Shown: positions 61,864 through 64,000 of the stretch, piece after piece
Position numbering within the stretch: the stretch's first letter is position 1
Layout of the letters: every line of letters starts with the position of its first letter
Assembly (NCBI GenBank): GCA_033063855.1
Contig: CP093830.1
Span: 4,216,854-4,280,853 of the forward strand
Direction: 5' to 3'
Origin: Smittia aterrima
Taxonomy: Eukaryota; Arthropoda; Insecta; Diptera; Chironomidae
DNA: 64,000 nt
The notes under the pieces: generated by a model
The model's input: only the letters and a program-made list of their open reading frames with translations
Database searches by the model: none
Told to the model about the DNA's origin: nothing
Program-made: the position numbers and the translations under genes

Positions 61864-64000
61864 TTAATATCGCATGTTGTTGTAATTAGTGCTTGGAGCG
61901 GCTCCGCGGCCTCTTGTTCCTCGACGAGCTCGTCCGCGATTCTGAGGAGATGGGAATGGTTGTTGCTGTGGACGACCTTGCATTCCTGAGTTGTGATTAA
62001 AAGATTAGTGGTTTTAAGGGATATTCATTGGATGATTAGATTAACTTACCGCCCATCATTTGCATTTCCTGGTTTTGATTCCAGATTATCGGTTGAATTC
62101 TGTTTCCTCCACGAGAAGACCCTCGATTCATTCTACCACCACGGTGGGGTGATGTTGGCGAACCTCGAGCGGTATTAGAGCGTGTTGTACGAGCTGGTTG
62201 AGGTTGCTCAAGCATATCAGCTTCGCTTGTATCATCCTAATTCGAAGAAAATATAAGAAACGAAATAACTTTGGAAATATTTTGTAACTTACATCATTTG
62301 ATCCTGTAGCCAGTGGTTTCTCTCCTTCTGAGCTTACGCCATCTCCTCCTTCTTCCGTGTCTAACATTTTACTAGCTTCATCACCTGTTTCAGAAGTTGA
62401 AGCTCCATCATAATCTGTTGATCAAATTTAAAAATTTAGTTTCAAAGATTTAATCGAATTAATATAATTTACCATCATCAGCACCAGTGATGCTAATCTC
62501 AGGAACTTGACTCTCTTCTTGATTAGACGAGCCAGCAACAGGTTGCTCTTGTTGAATATCTTGATTGATTACAGTTGCTGACGAAATGCTTGACGATGTC
62601 GAGCTTGTGCTTGCAGAGTCGTTGATAAGGGAGTCGCCAAGCGACTGCTGTTGCGGAATATTTGGAACATTTCGTCCTCCGGAGATTGATCCATGCTCTT
62701 CAGATAAGTCGATGTGGGTTTCGTCCATACCTTCAACCATCGGACGAGAGGAAGAGCTTGAAGATGATGAAGATTCTCCGAAAGTGAATCGAGCAGCAGC
62801 GTGAGGAACTTGAGCTGGATGTGGAGATGAAACGACTTCTGAGAAACCATCACCTCTTGAACGATAAAGCGTGGGTGTACTTGGAACGATTCTATCATCG
62901 GATGCTTCATCCTGGAACGTTTGACTCATGAGCATTAAGTGTTGTGCTTGTTGGCGAGATGTTGAAGCATTAGGAGATTGTCGCCATTGAGATGTTGCCG
63001 ATGGGCTCAAGCTTGTTCCTGAAGTAGATGGACCAGATTCTTCGCCACCATTTCCGTTTCCGCTGCCACTTGAAATGCTTTGAATTTGCTGTTGATTTTC
63101 TGTCTGACGAGAAGTTGATGATTCTCCAGACTGCGAGCTCTGACCGATAACAGCATCGACTGAGCTTTGATTTGGAACTTCCGAAATATCTTCGATTTCG
63201 ACTTCATTGTTCGCACTTGATTGAATATCATCGATATCCGGGCCTTCATCCATCTCTTGTCGTTCCATCTCATAAGCATAATCAGTCTCAATGCCATCTC
63301 CTTCAATTCCTTCGTCTGGCATTACTTCATCGTCATCGTCGTCTTCATCTTCGGATGACAGAACGATTGCGTCGTCTTCTTGATCACGTTGCGAAGAGGT
63401 GGGCACTTGGTACTCAACTTCTAGTCCCGATTCAGAAACTCCCTGTAACAAAAAGAAAATTTATTTTAATTTAGCGTTTTTAATAAACTTAAACTCCTCT
63501 ACTCACTACCTGAAAAGTTCCTTCCTGAATTCTTGTTCGCTTTAGAGGCAAGCTCTTGTCGACAGCATCATCGTTCGACGTCGAACTGTCTCCTTCGATT
63601 TCGCGCGGACGTTTGTGCGATCCGGCTTGACTGGTCGTCACTGTGTTGCTGCTCGACGCATGATGGTGGGTAGCAATGATTGGAGCAATCTGTAAAGAGG
63701 AAGGTCAGTTATAAATAGGTCAAACTAACAAAAACTTTTGAAATTACCGATGAGGTGCCAGATGTGCTTGGTGCTTGGTTGTCCAAGCTCAGCTGGGATT
63801 GTGATTGAGGGGTTTCAATTCGTGGCGAAACCAAAGCAACTGCTTGAGCAATCGGCTGACCTCCAGTTACAACTTGAATTGAGCTCTCAGTTGGTGGCGG
63901 TTGATCTACTTCATGTCCTTGCGACGAACTCTCAGCAGCATTTTGACTTGATCCCATCGGAGTGATAGCAGCGACAACAACAGTGGCAGAACTTGTAGCT
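61864..64000 (-). CDS. Mtor: Megator / nucleoprotein TPR, C-terminal part (cut by the window edge)
   Basis: The last six exons on the minus strand: from beyond 64000 to 63748, then 63689-63510, 63442-62473, 62414-62293, 62236-62050 and 61985-61864, with the TAA at 61866-61864. All phases agree; about 610 residues are visible. This is the disordered, acidic tail of TPR: KRPRE and PLKRTR nuclear-localisation patches, VEYQVPTSSQRDQEDD, a long Asp/Glu run, RIVPSTPTLYRSRGDGFSE and ARFTFGES as in animal TPR, Ser/Gln-rich stretches, and an Arg/Gly-rich end (RGRARRGTRGRG) finishing NNMRY. TPR forms coiled-coil filaments of the nuclear-pore basket and serves in mRNA export, chromatin contact and the spindle checkpoint. 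The coiled-coil N-terminal part lies to the right of the window. The visible tail is intact, with no frameshift. Confidence 0.93.

Overview
This window looks like nuclear DNA from an insect, most likely a fly of the midge/mosquito grade (lower Diptera). It is AT-rich with no obvious CpG depletion. Its introns are mostly short (about 60 to 330 bp) with GT..AG ends. The recognisable proteins are insect types: a sidestep-family Ig receptor, a one-domain chitin-binding peritrophin-like secreted protein, and the C-terminal part of Megator (the insect nucleoporin TPR). Species-level placement is inference.

Layout. Positions 1-20092 contain no gene I can support; they hold simple repeats and a nested palindrome at 8286-8335. 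At 20093-20683 (+) lies a four-exon gene for a small secreted CBM14 protein with a proline-rich tail and a 14-nt microexon. Positions 20725-34344 again look non-coding. From 34345 to 41998 (+) runs an eleven-exon sidestep-family receptor: signal peptide, five Ig domains, one fibronectin III domain, a transmembrane helix and a cytoplasmic tail, 904 residues by my join. At about 49792-51434 (+) is a three-exon gene whose product carries short Pro-Gly-Tyr-like motifs resembling SHIPPO/STPG ciliary proteins. From 61864 to the right edge (-) are the last six exons, the first of them cut by the edge, of Megator.

The most unusual structure lies between 40557 and 56410: two adjacent inverted duplications. 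Arm B (40557-41466, the transmembrane exon of the receptor plus most of the next intron) recurs inverted at 47346-48255 with no net length change and only one base difference noticed. Arm E (48463-48995) recurs inverted at 55879-56410 with about four differences. The inner copies, B' and E, lie only 207 bp apart, so 47346-48995 reads like a compound block assembled from two distant sites, each copied in reverse. B' has lost the splice acceptor but gained an ATG that opens a 227-codon frame for a transmembrane segment plus the proximal cytoplasmic tail. The first pair encloses the last two exons of the receptor; the second pair encloses the SHIPPO-like gene.

The genes do not form a pathway: one acts probably in the gut lumen or cuticle, one at the neuronal or muscle cell surface, one probably in the axoneme, and one at the nuclear pore. 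No rRNA, tRNA, CRISPR array or intact transposon was recognised. All exon joins come from reading frame, splice-site and phase agreement, without transcript data.
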